Shown one piece after another: positions 17,030 to 25,281 of a stretch of DNA of 64,000 bases. The notes below the pieces were generated by a model. The model worked only from the letters and a program-made list of their open reading frames with translations. It searched no databases and was not told where the DNA came from. The position numbers and the translations under genes are program-made. This DNA comes from CAZDET01 sp964504335. Its GTDB lineage: Bacteria; Bacteroidota; Bacteroidia; Chitinophagales; Saprospiraceae. The stretch spans positions 42,306-106,305 of the forward strand of contig CAZDET010000010.1 in assembly GCA_964504335.1 (NCBI GenBank), read 5' to 3'. Each line of letters begins with the position of its first letter. Position 1 is the stretch's first letter.

Positions 17030-18448
17030 ATGCAACAATACGGATCGCTGGAGGCCATTCAGCAAGCAATCAGGCAGGGACAGCTATCGAGCTCCCAGCT
17101 GGTCGATCATTATCTGGTGCGCGCACAAGCGGCCCAGCCCTACAATTGCTACGTCGAGGTGTTTGCCGAAGCCGCTCGCCGGCGGGCGGCCGAGCAAGAT
17201 GCCAAACGGACGGACGGCCAGTTGCTAGGCCCCCTCGATGGCTGCGTCCTGTCGGTCAAGGACAATATTTGCATCGCCGAACAGGAAGTAACGGCCGGGT
17301 CCAAAATCCTCGAAGGGTTTCGGTCCCTCTTTACGGCTACGGCTATCGAACGCCTGCTCGAAGCCGGAGCGATTCTCATCGGCCGCACGAACTGCGATGA
17401 GTTTGGCATGGGGTCCACTAATGAATACTCCACCTACGGCCCCACGCGAAACGGGGTTGCCCAAGATCATATTCCCGGTGGTTCCTCCGGAGGGGCCGCC
17501 GTCAGCGTGCAGCTCGATACTTGCCTGCTCGCGGTGGGGAGCGATACCGGCGGATCAATTCGTCAGCCGGCCTCCTTTTGCGGTCTCTACGGCCTGAAGC
17601 CGACCTACGGGCGGATTAGCCGGTACGGCCTCATCGCCTATGCTTCCAGCTTCGATCAAATTGGCCTGATCGGGCGGCATCCCGCCGATTTGGACACGGC
17701 ACTTCGCATCATGGCCGGGCCGGATGGCTACGATGCAACGGCATTGCCCGATGCGCTCCAACCATTTGCGCTACCCGATTCGGCACGGATCGCCTACTTT
17801 CCCGAGGCGCTCGAACATCCGCAGTTAGATCCAGCTATAGCGGCCGCCTGCCGCCGGCAACTCGCCCACTGGCAGACTGAGGGCTATACTATATTGCCCG
17901 TCGAATTTGATCTGCTGGAGTACATCGTCCCAACCTACTACGTGCTGACCACCGCGGAAGCCTCCTCCAATCTGGCGCGCTACGACGGGTTGCGGTACGG
18001 CTACCGCAGCAAGCAGGCCTCCGATTTGCAAGACACGTACGAACTGAGCCGTACAGAAGGCTTCGGTCCGGAAGTCAAGCGGCGCATTCTTCTGGGGACG
18101 TTCGTGCTGAGTTCGGGATACTACGATGCTTACTACGGGCGGGCGCAGCGCGTCCGTCGGTTGTTGCGCGATCGAATACAGCAGGTATTTGAAGCCGCCG
18201 ATTTATTGTTGCTTCCCGTGAGCCCCACCGCCGCCTGGAAAATTGGAGCGAGTGGCCACGATCCCGTAGCGACTTACCTCGCGGATATTTTCACGGTACT
18301 GGCCAATCTGGTCGGCAACCCCGCGCTGGCCATTCCAGCCGGTCGGCATCCGGATAGTCAGTTACCAATCGGTTATCAGTTGCTGGCTCCAGAGAAACGG
18401 GAGGATTGGCTGTTGGGGTTTGCTAATGAACTGCTGCCGAGCCGGTAA
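17030..18448 (+). CDS. gatA: Asp-tRNA(Asn)/Glu-tRNA(Gln) amidotransferase subunit A
   Basis: A 472-residue amidase-signature enzyme that supplies ammonia from glutamine to transamidate misacylated Glu-tRNA(Gln) or Asp-tRNA(Asn). The Ser-cisSer-Lys triad is visible: Lys77 in LSVKDNI, Ser152 in PGGSSGGAA and Ser176 in GSDTGGSIRQPA, matching the spacing of characterised GatA proteins. It follows hisS by 12 bp. gatB and gatC are not in the window. A plain amidase is unlikely given the FGMGSTNEYSTYGPT-type GatA signature and the translation operon. Confidence 0.95.
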   Translation: MQQYGSLEAIQQAIRQGQLSSSQLVDHYLVRAQAAQPYNCYVEVFAEAARRRAAEQDAKRTDGQLLGPLDGCVLSVKDNICIAEQEVTAGSKILEGFRSLFTATAIERLLEAGAILIGRTNCDEFGMGSTNEYSTYGPTRNGVAQDHIPGGSSGGAAVSVQLDTCLLAVGSDTGGSIRQPASFCGLYGLKPTYGRISRYGLIAYASSFDQIGLIGRHPADLDTALRIMAGPDGYDATALPDALQPFALPDSARIAYFPEALEHPQLDPAIAAACRRQLAHWQTEGYTILPVEFDLLEYIVPTYYVLTTAEASSNLARYDGLRYGYRSKQASDLQDTYELSRTEGFGPEVKRRILLGTFVLSSGYYDAYYGRAQRVRRLLRDRIQQVFEAADLLLLPVSPTAAWKIGASGHDPVATYLADIFTVLANLVGNPALAIPAGRHPDSQLPIGYQLLAPEKREDWLLGFANELLPSR

Positions 18449-18504
18449 CAGGGTATCTCCGCATCAAAATCGTAAATAATCGGTCGGAACCCAACATCAT
18501 TTTG

Positions 18505-18535
18505 TGTCCTTGACAGGAAGGACAGAATCCTTTTA
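18505..18535 (+). terminator. Probable weak terminator of the pheS-hisS-gatA operon
   Basis: TGTCCTT at 18505-18511 pairs with AAGGACA at 18518-18524, and a T-rich run begins at 18531. The six-base gap before the T-run makes it imperfect. The remainder of the 18449-18754 gap is AT-rich, with only small stems. Confidence 0.4.
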
Positions 18536-18754
18536 TTTGCAGATCGGAAATCGTAATTAATTGATAATGAGTGCCAAGAGTTGACTCTTTCGCGTTTTGT
18601 CATTAAATTGTCATAATGAAAGGCGCTTGAAAACGGAAATTGATAGTGGCTGATCTCTGCCACGCTGAGTTAAATCCGGCTTTCGGGATGCGGGTGCTCG
18701 GTTCTATCACTTTCCTGTGTACACCGTGGACGAATGAACAATGACATATCTTTT

Positions 18755-18762
18755 TACCTTTG
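18755..18762 (+). promoter_or_regulatory. -7 promoter element that fixes the lytic transglycosylase start
   Basis: TACCTTTG, a perfect TAnnTTTG match, lies inside what would be the coding region if the upstream ATG at 18741 were used. It therefore argues for translation from 18792 or 18801, which follow the expected transcription start by about 25-30 nt. Confidence 0.6.
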
Positions 18763-18800
18763 ACCCCTCAAAACCAAACCCTTGCTTCGGCATGGTTATA

Positions 18801-20234
18801 ATGGACTCCCTTGAACGATCGAGTCGCCTGCTATTGCTAGTGCTACTCTACTTTACAACTCACGCGATATCCGCGAACGACATTGACGCCCTGACGGATG
18901 CCATTCTGACGGCTTCCGATGAAGCGGTGAAGCACCGCCTTGCCGCCATGGATCACGACCTGATTGAATTTCGGGATCATCCCGATGTGCGGGGTATCAT
19001 CCGCCGCTACGTCGAGCGTAATCAGGACATGTCCGGTCGCATAATTGGTCGGTCTACGCGTTATTTCCCCTTGTTTGAACGTCACCTTCGGTCGGCTAAG
19101 CTGCCGGAAGCGTTGAAATACCTGACTATTACGGAGTCGGCGCTCGTTGTGCGGGCTCAGTCGCGCGTTGGGGCTACCGGTCTGTGGCAATTTATGCCGG
19201 GAACGGCCAAGGAGGTCGGTCTTCGGATTGATCCATTGGTGGATGAACGCCTCGACCCCGAACGGGCCACCCAGGGAGCAATGCTCTACCTGGAACGCAT
19301 GCACACCTACTTCGAAGACTGGGCGTTGGCAATGGCCGCCTACAACGCCGGACCAGGTACGGTTAACAGAGCCATTCGTCGATCCGGATCGCGCGATTTC
19401 TGGCGCTTGCGCCGGTTTTTGCCCTCGGAAACGCGCATGTACGTACCCGGATTCATTGCGGCAGCCTACCTCGCTGAATATTATCAGGCACACGATATCC
19501 AGCCGGAGTTACCGCCGCTGGATTTTCAGCTGACCCAAACCGTATTGATCCGGCGCCCCCTGAGTTTCAAGCGCATTGCGGAGATCACCGGATTATCAAT
19601 AGAAGCTATTCGCGATCTCAATCCCGCCTACCGGAAGGACTTGATTCCGGGCTATCAGCGTGGTCATTATCTGACCGTTCCGCGCCGGGTTTTTCCGGCA
19701 GTACTTTCGTATCTAGACGGTATTGCAGGCCAGGAAAATAGCCCCGAGCTGCGCTACTTTACGGTGCTGCCCGATAGTGATCGCCAGCTAGTGGAGCAAT
19801 CCAATTACCGCCAGTCCGTTTATCTGGTCCGAAAAGGTCAAACCCTGGGCAGGATCGCCCGCGAGTTGGGTACCCCTGCCTATTTATTGGCAGTGTGGAA
19901 TCGCCTGGGTAAAGGAGATACCCTTCAGATCAATCAACGATTGCGGTACTTTGAGATCATTGACTCGGTGCATTTACGTCGTGCCGAATCAGTGAAAGTG
20001 GCCAGCCCAATCATCTCCCCCCAACTACCGCGTAACCTCGGTAATGCCGCTGTAGAGATCCCGGAAACGCATCCACCCATCGAATTGTGGATTACCACCA
20101 AGCGATCGGTGCGCTTGGCCAATTTGCTCGAAGCCTGGCCGTTGGCAGATGCCGCAGAAGTAAAGCGCCTCAATGGCCTTGAGGGAAATCCGGTACTAGC
20201 TAAGGGAACGCGGGTTTGCCTGAGTAGAGGCTAG
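18801..20234 (+). CDS. MltD-like lytic transglycosylase with C-terminal LysM repeats
   Basis: A 477-residue secreted murein lyase that cuts glycan strands to 1,6-anhydro-muramyl ends. A signal peptide (MDSLERSS then a hydrophobic core, end near AISA) is followed by an SLT domain with the catalytic Glu112 in ITESAL, then GATGLWQFMPGTA and AAYNAGPGTVNRA. Two or three LysM-like modules occupy about 280-475 (YLVRKGQTLGRIARELGTP is the clearest). An in-frame ATG at 18792 is nearly equivalent. The ATG at 18741 is rejected because it lies upstream of the promoter element. Together with the glucosaminidase and PBP it forms the murein-remodelling set of this window. Confidence 0.93.
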   Translation: MDSLERSSRLLLLVLLYFTTHAISANDIDALTDAILTASDEAVKHRLAAMDHDLIEFRDHPDVRGIIRRYVERNQDMSGRIIGRSTRYFPLFERHLRSAKLPEALKYLTITESALVVRAQSRVGATGLWQFMPGTAKEVGLRIDPLVDERLDPERATQGAMLYLERMHTYFEDWALAMAAYNAGPGTVNRAIRRSGSRDFWRLRRFLPSETRMYVPGFIAAAYLAEYYQAHDIQPELPPLDFQLTQTVLIRRPLSFKRIAEITGLSIEAIRDLNPAYRKDLIPGYQRGHYLTVPRRVFPAVLSYLDGIAGQENSPELRYFTVLPDSDRQLVEQSNYRQSVYLVRKGQTLGRIARELGTPAYLLAVWNRLGKGDTLQINQRLRYFEIIDSVHLRRAESVKVASPIISPQLPRNLGNAAVEIPETHPPIELWITTKRSVRLANLLEAWPLADAAEVKRLNGLEGNPVLAKGTRVCLSRG

Positions 20235-20242
20235 CATGTAGT

Positions 20243-20333
20243 AGGTTAGTTCGTTCGCCTTTTAAGGCTCTTCGTATAAAAGTACGAAGCCTGACGAATA
20301 AAACTAAAGTACTAACGAACTAAAGTACTAACC
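20243..20333. repeat. Hairpin plus word-type repeat (family A) after the transglycosylase gene
   Basis: A stem of CTTCGTA (20270-20276) and TACGAAG (20283-20289), extended by AGG/CCT across a two-base bulge, follows the stop codon. It is flanked by GGTTAGTTCG on the left and two copies of CTAAAGTACTAAC (within 20303-20333) on the right. The word ACTAAAGTACTAA recurs at 30.3 and 37.5 kb. Confidence 0.6.
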
Positions 20334-20424
20334 CCAACCCTGTCACACTTTCTGTTAAAATCGACACAGTTGAATTTTTTCGCTATCCGAATGCAATAGA
20401 GCTTTCGGGCGGGCCGTTTTGCCA

Positions 20425-20457
20425 TTGTATCTCCACACAGGGAGATTCGTACTTTTC
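20425..20457 (+). promoter_or_regulatory. Candidate promoter of the 20.46-20.62 kb small RNA
   Basis: TTG at 20425-20427 and TACTTTTC at 20450-20457 are 22 bp apart. The -7 box matches TAnnTTTG at 7 of 8 positions. It lies just upstream of three consecutive hairpins and an intrinsic terminator. Confidence 0.4.
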
Positions 20458-20462
20458 TACCT

Positions 20463-20624
20463 CGCAAGTAATCAGTGCCGCAGCAAGTGCGGTTATATCG
20501 GGAGCAATCGACGATCGATCTCCCAGATACCAAATGATTCTAAGAAGCACGAACCATTGAGAGAGTAGTTTGAATCATCAGCAGCACGGGGGTTCAGTGG
20601 AATTCCCGGCTGCCTTTTTCTTTT
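20463..20624 (+). ncRNA. Candidate small RNA ending in an intrinsic terminator
   Basis: There is no coding potential between the transglycosylase and DUF937 genes, but there is a run of stems. CCGCA/TGCGG lies at 20478-20492. TATC-GGGAG/CTCCC-A-GATA, with an inner TCGA/TCGA, lies at 20496-20529. ATGATTC/GAATCAT encloses about 30 nt after that. GCAGC-A-CGGG/CCCG-GCTGC at 20581-20613 is followed by TTTTTCTTTT. The terminator is separate from and 250 bp beyond the transglycosylase hairpin, so it probably ends its own transcript of about 160 nt. Start and strand are inferred from the promoter-like boxes and the T-tract. I do not recognise the family. Confidence 0.45.
20581..20624 (+). terminator. 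Intrinsic terminator of the candidate small RNA
   Basis: GCAGC and CGGG (with a bulged A) at 20581-20590 pair with CCCGGCTGC at 20605-20613, followed by C and TTTTTCTTTT. It is a strong Rho-independent terminator with no coding gene directly upstream. Confidence 0.75.
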
Positions 20625-20724
20625 CCGGGTTCTTTTTGTGACTTTTCCCATCTTTGCCGTCAAACAAGCGTATCAATCCTGCCGAAACGGTATATTGTTA
20701 GTCATTCATCAACCCATCTCTACA

Positions 20725-21345
20725 ATGGATCTTAACCAAATTCTCCAGAATAATCTTTCCGAAGGTGTAATCGATCAGCTCAGCCAACAACTGGGCGGAG
20801 CCGATAAGCAAAAAACAGCCGTGGCCGCCTCGGGTGTCGTTTCCACGCTGATGGGAGCTATGGCCCGCAACGCTTCCACCCCCGAAGGAGCTCAGTCCCT
20901 CAATCAGGCGCTGGAGCGCGATCACGACGGCAGCATCCTCGATGACTTAATGGGCATGGTCGGCAATCAGGGAGCCTCCGCCGGTGCTAATAACCGGATG
21001 CTCGACGGCTCGGGTATTCTCGGCCACGTACTCGGCCAGCGGCAGAAGCCGGCCACCGATGTGATCAGCAAAATGAGCGGATTGGACAGCGGCCAGGTTG
21101 GCTCGCTGATGACCATCCTGGCGCCCGTTGTCATGGGCATGCTCGGTAGAAAAAAGCGGCAGGACAACCTCGATTCCGGCGGTATTTCCGACTTGCTCGG
21201 CGGCTTCGTCCAGCAGCGGAAATCAGCCGACCCCGGCATGGGGCTCGTCGAGCGTTTTCTGGATCAGGATGGCGACGGCGACATCACCGACGATGTAGCC
21301 AACATCGGCATGAAAATGCTCGGTAGCTTCTTCAAGCGGCGCTAA
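20725..21345 (+). CDS. DUF937-domain protein with C-terminal EF-hand-like loop
   Basis: A 206-residue protein. An N-terminal DUF937 helical domain (MDLNQILQNNLSEG..., conserved GxxKQKTAVAAS and LMGAMARN-type segments) is followed by a Gly/Ser-rich region and a second helical segment near 115-150. The C-terminus has D-Q-D-G-D-G-D-I-T-D-D, which fits a calcium-binding EF-hand loop (Dx[DN]xDG). The ATG at 20725 is chosen because the family begins here; an in-frame ATG at 20638 would overlap the sRNA terminator region. Function of DUF937 is unknown. A bidirectional terminator separates it from tatA. Confidence 0.85.
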   Translation: MDLNQILQNNLSEGVIDQLSQQLGGADKQKTAVAASGVVSTLMGAMARNASTPEGAQSLNQALERDHDGSILDDLMGMVGNQGASAGANNRMLDGSGILGHVLGQRQKPATDVISKMSGLDSGQVGSLMTILAPVVMGMLGRKKRQDNLDSGGISDLLGGFVQQRKSADPGMGLVERFLDQDGDGDITDDVANIGMKMLGSFFKRR

Positions 21346-21361
21346 CAGTTCGCATCGTTTA

Positions 21362-21411
21362 GACATAGAAATGCCCCAATGGAAACCATTCCGCTGGGGC
21401 ATTTTTATGTC
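21362..21411. terminator. Bidirectional terminator between DUF937 and tatA genes
   Basis: A 17-bp stem pairs 21362-21378 with 21395-21411 (one wobble; core AAATGCCCCA/TGGGGCATTT), around a loop that contains its own ATGG/CCAT mini-stem. A and T runs on the two sides make it usable from both convergent genes. Confidence 0.85.
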
Positions 21412-21441
21412 TTTATCTCGTTCGCCTCGGGGAGGAAGCGT

Positions 21442-21660
21442 TTACTCGCTGATCTGCTTCTTTTCCTTCTGCTCGCTTTCTTTCATCCCTTCCTTCAATT
21501 CGCTTTCCAGTGAACTGCGGGCAGTATTGAATTCGCGGATCCCTTTACCGATGCCTCGCATGAGCTCGGGAATTTTCTTTCCTCCGAATAAGAGCAGGAT
21601 GGCAAAAAAGACGATGATCATCTCCGGCCCGAGGAAGTTGAACAATAGAATCGTATTCAT
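21442..21660 (-). CDS. tatA: Twin-arginine translocase TatA/TatE-type subunit
   Basis: A 72-residue protein. A short N-terminal membrane helix (about 8-24) is followed by the FGGKKIPELMRGIGKGIREF amphipathic helix that is the TatA signature, and a charged tail. TatA oligomers form the conduit for folded proteins across the inner membrane. Size and order are typical. tatC is not adjacent. Confidence 0.92.
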   Translation of the reverse strand: MNTILLFNFLGPEMIIVFFAILLLFGGKKIPELMRGIGKGIREFNTARSSLESELKEGMKESEQKEKKQISE

Positions 21661-21769
21661 ATCAAGCGTGTTTACTTCATTTAAAGATAGTCATTCTCCT
21701 ACCGCTGTCAAAGTATGCTACCCATTCGACGGTTTGAAGTGACATTAGTTTAACGGCGGTTCGAATTGA

Positions 21770-22723
21770 TTATTTCTTCAATCCGATCTCCCGCAGGCGC
21801 TCTTCCAGATATTCTCCGGCGGTAATCGGCTCGTAGACCGGGGGCGTCTGATCATTGACCGTACTGGGGAGCACACTGAGGTCCATATCCGCACGGGGAT
21901 GTAGGAAAAAGGGAATGCTCAGGCGTGCCTGATGCCATTCTTCCCGTGGTGGATTGACCACCCGGTGCGTGGTCGACTTCAGGTAATTGTTGGTCAGGCG
22001 TTGCAACATATCGCCTACGTTGATCACGATTTCGGTTTCTTCCGGGACGATATCGAGCCATTCCCCCTGCATATTCTGAAGTTGTAGCCCTCCGGCCGAT
22101 GCGCCGACGAGCAGGGTGATGAGGTTGATGTCTTCGTGCTGTTCTGCCCGGATCGCAGAGGCGGGCTCCTGGGTAATCGGCGGATAGTGGATGGCCCGCA
22201 GGATGCTGTTGCCGGCTTCGATCTTGTCGTCGAAGTAGTTTTCCGGCAGCTCCAAGTGTAGGGCAATGGCACGCAGCAGGGCGCTGCCGGCGCGCTCGAA
22301 TTCGCGGTACAGACGATTGCCCAACTCCGGAAACTCCGGCAGCTCCTGTACCTCCACGTTGCGTGGATACACCTTGCGAAGGGAGTGCTCTTCGGCAACC
22401 TCCTGTCCGATTTGGAAAAATTCCTTGAGGTCGGCTACCTGCGAGTGCTTGGCGTGTTCCCTCCCGAAAGAGGTAAAGCCGCGCTGGCCGGCCATTCCTT
22501 CAATTTCGTACTGCCGTTTAGTCTCCGCCGGCAATTGAAAAAAACGCTTGGAGGCTGTATAGAAATCCTCGATTAATTTCTGGGAAATACCGTGATTGAT
22601 CACCCCCACGAACCCGATCTCGTGGAAGGCAGCGCCCAACTGATCGACGAACGCCTGGCGTTCCTCCGGGCTACCTTGGGTAAATTGAGTGAGATCGACG
22701 AGTGGAATGGCACGCTTTGTCAT
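21770..22723 (-). CDS. 2-oxoglutarate/Fe(II)-dependent oxygenase, isopenicillin N synthase-like family
   Basis: A 317-residue double-stranded beta-helix dioxygenase. The iron ligands are His196, Asp198 (EQHEDIN) and His253 (TTHRVVNPP). The 2-oxoglutarate-binding RxS motif is Arg267-Leu-Ser269. The N-terminal DIOX_N region contains GFVGVINHGI. The substrate cannot be told; bacterial members hydroxylate or desaturate small molecules. It follows the start of gldB on the same strand by 37 bp and may share its transcript. Confidence 0.9.
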   Translation of the reverse strand: MTKRAIPLVDLTQFTQGSPEERQAFVDQLGAAFHEIGFVGVINHGISQKLIEDFYTASKRFFQLPAETKRQYEIEGMAGQRGFTSFGREHAKHSQVADLKEFFQIGQEVAEEHSLRKVYPRNVEVQELPEFPELGNRLYREFERAGSALLRAIALHLELPENYFDDKIEAGNSILRAIHYPPITQEPASAIRAEQHEDINLITLLVGASAGGLQLQNMQGEWLDIVPEETEIVINVGDMLQRLTNNYLKSTTHRVVNPPREEWHQARLSIPFFLHPRADMDLSVLPSTVNDQTPPVYEPITAGEYLEERLREIGLKK

Positions 22724-22760
22724 AGCTGTGTTTATTTAATCATAGAAGATAACGGTTGGT

Positions 22761-23813
22761 CTACCCTCTGGGTTTGTATCGAGATTGTTCCAGGAGCCGT
22801 TGGGCATCCTTTGCCGCTGCAATATCTTCCAGGGTGGCCTCGGGTTGGCGGCGTTGGTAGGCCTTCACGATTTGCCACCCGATCCAGTTGGCCGTCCGGC
22901 CGGGGGCCTCCGGCGGCATGCCGGGCGAATTGGGACTCACGTCTACGTATTTCCGAAAATCCTTGTAGCTGGTACTGTAAAGCAGATCCTCCTCGAGGAA
23001 AAAAGCCCATAAATTAAATTCGTTCTCCTCCAGCCAATCGTACTGATCGCTGCTTACCTCCATGAGGATACTATCGGGGGTGTAGGGCATCAGCTGATCG
23101 AGAATAAACAGTTTTTTGCCGTTGTTGATCATCAGGTCGATCATGCGCTGGCCGCTTGGCTCGCCCACCAAATCGTTTACCAGGCCCCGCATCAGCTTAC
23201 TGGTCAGGTGCTCGGGGGTATATGTTCTCGACAAATAGCGGGAAAAGATCGGGTTGCTCGGATCGATGCTCGAATAGGGGTAGCCGGAACCGAGAAAAAA
23301 CTCGAGACCGGCCGCCAGATCGTTTTCTCCGTACAACAACGCGCCGTACTGAAACCCCGAAATAAAGGTTGTAAAGGAAGGCGGTACGGCCGCTTCCGGA
23401 AAATAATAGCGGAAGTAGCGCAGCGCTTGCTCCAGGTCATTCGTTTGGTCGGCGAGATCGGGAAAAGCCCGGTCCACAGTTTGAAACAACTGCTGAAACG
23501 CCGTATCGCTCAGGAAGCTTTTCAGCACCAAGGCCTGCTCCTCTGGCGATAAGTCGCCGCGCCGAATGGGGAGCATATTGGAAAAAAACAGCGGGGCAAA
23601 AGCAGGGTAGGCGGCCTCCAGGCGGGCCAGGCTGCTATCGAGCGAAGCGGTGTCGAGTTGCATGAGATCGCGCTCGAAGCGCCGAACTTTCACCGACACG
23701 TCGAGGTGACTTACGTCGGGCGCATCCGGGGCACTTGGGCCGCAACTACTCAGAATAATCAGTATGCAAAGCGCGCAAATAAACTGTAGCGCAGCGTGTA
23801 GAGGTTCGAACAT
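22761..23813 (-). CDS. gldB: Gliding motility lipoprotein GldB
   Basis: A 350-residue lipoprotein. The ATG at 23813 precedes a signal with lipobox ILSSC; a TTG at 23825 in the same frame is less likely. The mature protein has the GldB hallmarks: an early VKVRRFERDLMQLD segment, a P-x-F-x-x-L-F-type region (AYPAFAPLFF), and the NNGKKLFILDQLMP segment. GldB is needed for gliding and type IX secretion in Flavobacterium, so its presence agrees with the T9SS-tailed subtilase at 26.5 kb. It is divergent from a PorT-like barrel, with two palindromes between them. Confidence 0.85.
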   Translation of the reverse strand: MFEPLHAALQFICALCILIILSSCGPSAPDAPDVSHLDVSVKVRRFERDLMQLDTASLDSSLARLEAAYPAFAPLFFSNMLPIRRGDLSPEEQALVLKSFLSDTAFQQLFQTVDRAFPDLADQTNDLEQALRYFRYYFPEAAVPPSFTTFISGFQYGALLYGENDLAAGLEFFLGSGYPYSSIDPSNPIFSRYLSRTYTPEHLTSKLMRGLVNDLVGEPSGQRMIDLMINNGKKLFILDQLMPYTPDSILMEVSSDQYDWLEENEFNLWAFFLEEDLLYSTSYKDFRKYVDVSPNSPGMPPEAPGRTANWIGWQIVKAYQRRQPEATLEDIAAAKDAQRLLEQSRYKPRG

Positions 23814-23856
23814 TGCAGGATACAAACTACCTTTATGACAGAGTTATACGGACGTC

Positions 23857-23884
23857 AAATTGGTTTGGATACCCAAACCAATTT
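23857..23884. promoter_or_regulatory. Perfect 12-bp palindrome in the gldB/porT-like divergent region
   Basis: AAATTGGTTTGG at 23857-23868 and CCAAACCAATTT at 23873-23884 are exact reverse complements around ATAC. A shorter relative, TTTGGG-ctaat-CCCAAA, follows at 23913-23929. The pair between divergent genes looks like an operator or an RNA hairpin; no regulator is identified. Confidence 0.5.
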
Positions 23885-24003
23885 AAGTGCGGCACTATAC
23901 TGACCAGAGTGATTTGGGCTAATCCCAAACCATTTTGTATATCGGAGGGTCGGCTTATGCAACGTTCGGTATGCTCAAAAATTTTCCAAAATCTAAGCCA
24001 ATA

Positions 24004-24741
24004 ATGAAAAAGCTAATTCCGCTTTTTACCCTACTCCTCTTCACCATCCAGTTGGAGGCTCAGACGCAGGATATCCGTTTTGGGTTTCAGTTGAGTCCTA
24101 CCATCGGCTGGATGTCTACCAACGACAACCTCATCAATTCCAACGGCGCGAACCTGGGGCTTAAGCTCGGGATGACCGGCGACATTTACTTTCAGGAGAA
24201 CTACGCAGTCACCACGGGTATCGGTTTTTTCTTTAACGCTGGTGGTACGTTGTTTTATGAGGAATCCATCGATTCGGTATCCATTTGGCCGGAAGTGGAT
24301 ATTCCCAATTTCGACGGTTCGTTTCCCGGAGGGACGGATTTCAAATACAGCCTGCAGTACGTCGAAATTCCAATCGGCCTGAAGTTGCGCACCCGTGAAT
24401 TTGGCTACATCCGCTACTTCCTGCAGCCGGAAATCACCATGGGCTTCCGCACGCAGGCCCGCGGGCAAGTGGAAAACGTCGGAGATATCGATCCCGATGA
24501 GAAATACGACATCAGTTCTGCGGTCAACATTCTGAATTTTGCCTGGGGGCTGGGTGCCGGCATCGAGTATAATGTGTCTACCACGACGTCTTTGGTGGGC
24601 GGAATCGCCTTCCAGTCGGGTTTTGCCGACGTGACGAGGGATAAGAATACCGAAATCTCTGCCTCCTCCCGCAGCGGCGGCGAGGAAGACAGTCGGGGAA
24701 AGGTCAATGGGATCATCATCCGGCTGGGCGTCATTTTTTAG
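24004..24741 (+). CDS. PorT-like outer-membrane beta-barrel protein
   Basis: A 245-residue protein with a 20-residue signal peptide (MKKLIPLFTLLLFTIQLEAQ) and an eight-strand-type barrel profile: FGFQLSPTIGWMS, LGLKLGMTGDIYF, VTTGIGFFF, QYVEIPIGLKLRTRE and a C-terminal IIIRLGVIF strand. The Y-V-E-I-P-I-x-L-K motif is characteristic of outer_membrane_beta-barrel/PorT proteins in Bacteroidota. The ATG at 24004 is set by the signal peptide. Its function is unknown beyond outer-membrane location. A small lipoprotein gene follows 12 bp later. Confidence 0.85.
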   Translation: MKKLIPLFTLLLFTIQLEAQTQDIRFGFQLSPTIGWMSTNDNLINSNGANLGLKLGMTGDIYFQENYAVTTGIGFFFNAGGTLFYEESIDSVSIWPEVDIPNFDGSFPGGTDFKYSLQYVEIPIGLKLRTREFGYIRYFLQPEITMGFRTQARGQVENVGDIDPDEKYDISSAVNILNFAWGLGAGIEYNVSTTTSLVGGIAFQSGFADVTRDKNTEISASSRSGGEEDSRGKVNGIIIRLGVIF

Positions 24742-24753
24742 TAATTGTCCAGC

Positions 24754-25236
24754 ATGATCAAACATATCTGGCCGGCACTCGGTGCGCTGATTTGGCTGAG
24801 TGCCTGCCAAGATAACCGGCAGTACGCTCCTCCTATTGAAGAGCTCGCCACAAGGTGGGAGCAAACGACGGCAGCCCTGGTCGAACTCGCCGAGGAAACG
24901 CAACGCCAACAGGTGTTGGCTGATAGTCTGCTGTCGGCGATGCCACTCGAAACCACCGATAGCCTCCGCCGCCAATTAGCCGGGCAGGCGGCGGCGTTGG
25001 ATACCCTCCGAAATCAAGTCGCTTCTTTTCTGGAACGGTGGGAAAACCCAACCGATCAGCTCCGCACACTTCGAGAAGACCTCGAACGGGGGCAAATACC
25101 AGATGAGATCGAAGCAAAGATCAGCGCTTTGGAGCAAATCAATTCCTCCGCCCGCGCAAACCACCTCCAATGGGAAGCTGACATGCAGGATATCCTAAAA
25201 CGCAACAATACCAGCCACCAACGGGAACTCAATTAG
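24754..25236 (+). CDS. Small coiled-coil lipoprotein, unknown function
   Basis: A 160-residue protein with lipobox WLSAC (Cys18), followed by heptad-rich helices to the C-terminus, with repeated L-x-x-x-L-x-x-x patterns and mostly acidic/Gln residues. The ATG at 24754 is preferred over an in-frame TTG at 24745. It follows the PorT-like barrel by 12 bp, so the two are co-transcribed and the lipoprotein may be a periplasmic partner of the barrel. I know no family for it. Confidence 0.65.
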   Translation: MIKHIWPALGALIWLSACQDNRQYAPPIEELATRWEQTTAALVELAEETQRQQVLADSLLSAMPLETTDSLRRQLAGQAAALDTLRNQVASFLERWENPTDQLRTLREDLERGQIPDEIEAKISALEQINSSARANHLQWEADMQDILKRNNTSHQRELN

Positions 25237-25242
25237 ATTCTG

Positions 25243-25276
25243 CTAAGGTTGATCTCAACCTAACCTCAACCTCAAC
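25243..25276. repeat. CTCAACC word repeat with a small palindrome
   Basis: AGGTTGA-tc-TCAACCT is followed by further CTCAACC/CTAACC copies. It lies directly after the lipoprotein stop and just before the transporter gene. It is the same style of word repeat as seen at other gene 3' ends in this window. Confidence 0.5.
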
Positions 25277-25281
25277 CACAG

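Noticed and set aside
18741..18800. N-terminal extension of the lytic transglycosylase from ATG 18741
   Set aside because: It would contain the gene's own -7 promoter box and place a non-signal peptide before a good signal sequence.
20638..20724. N-terminal extension of the DUF937 protein from ATG 20638
   Set aside because: It begins within a promoter-like stretch right after the sRNA terminator, and the DUF937 domain starts at the ATG at 20725.
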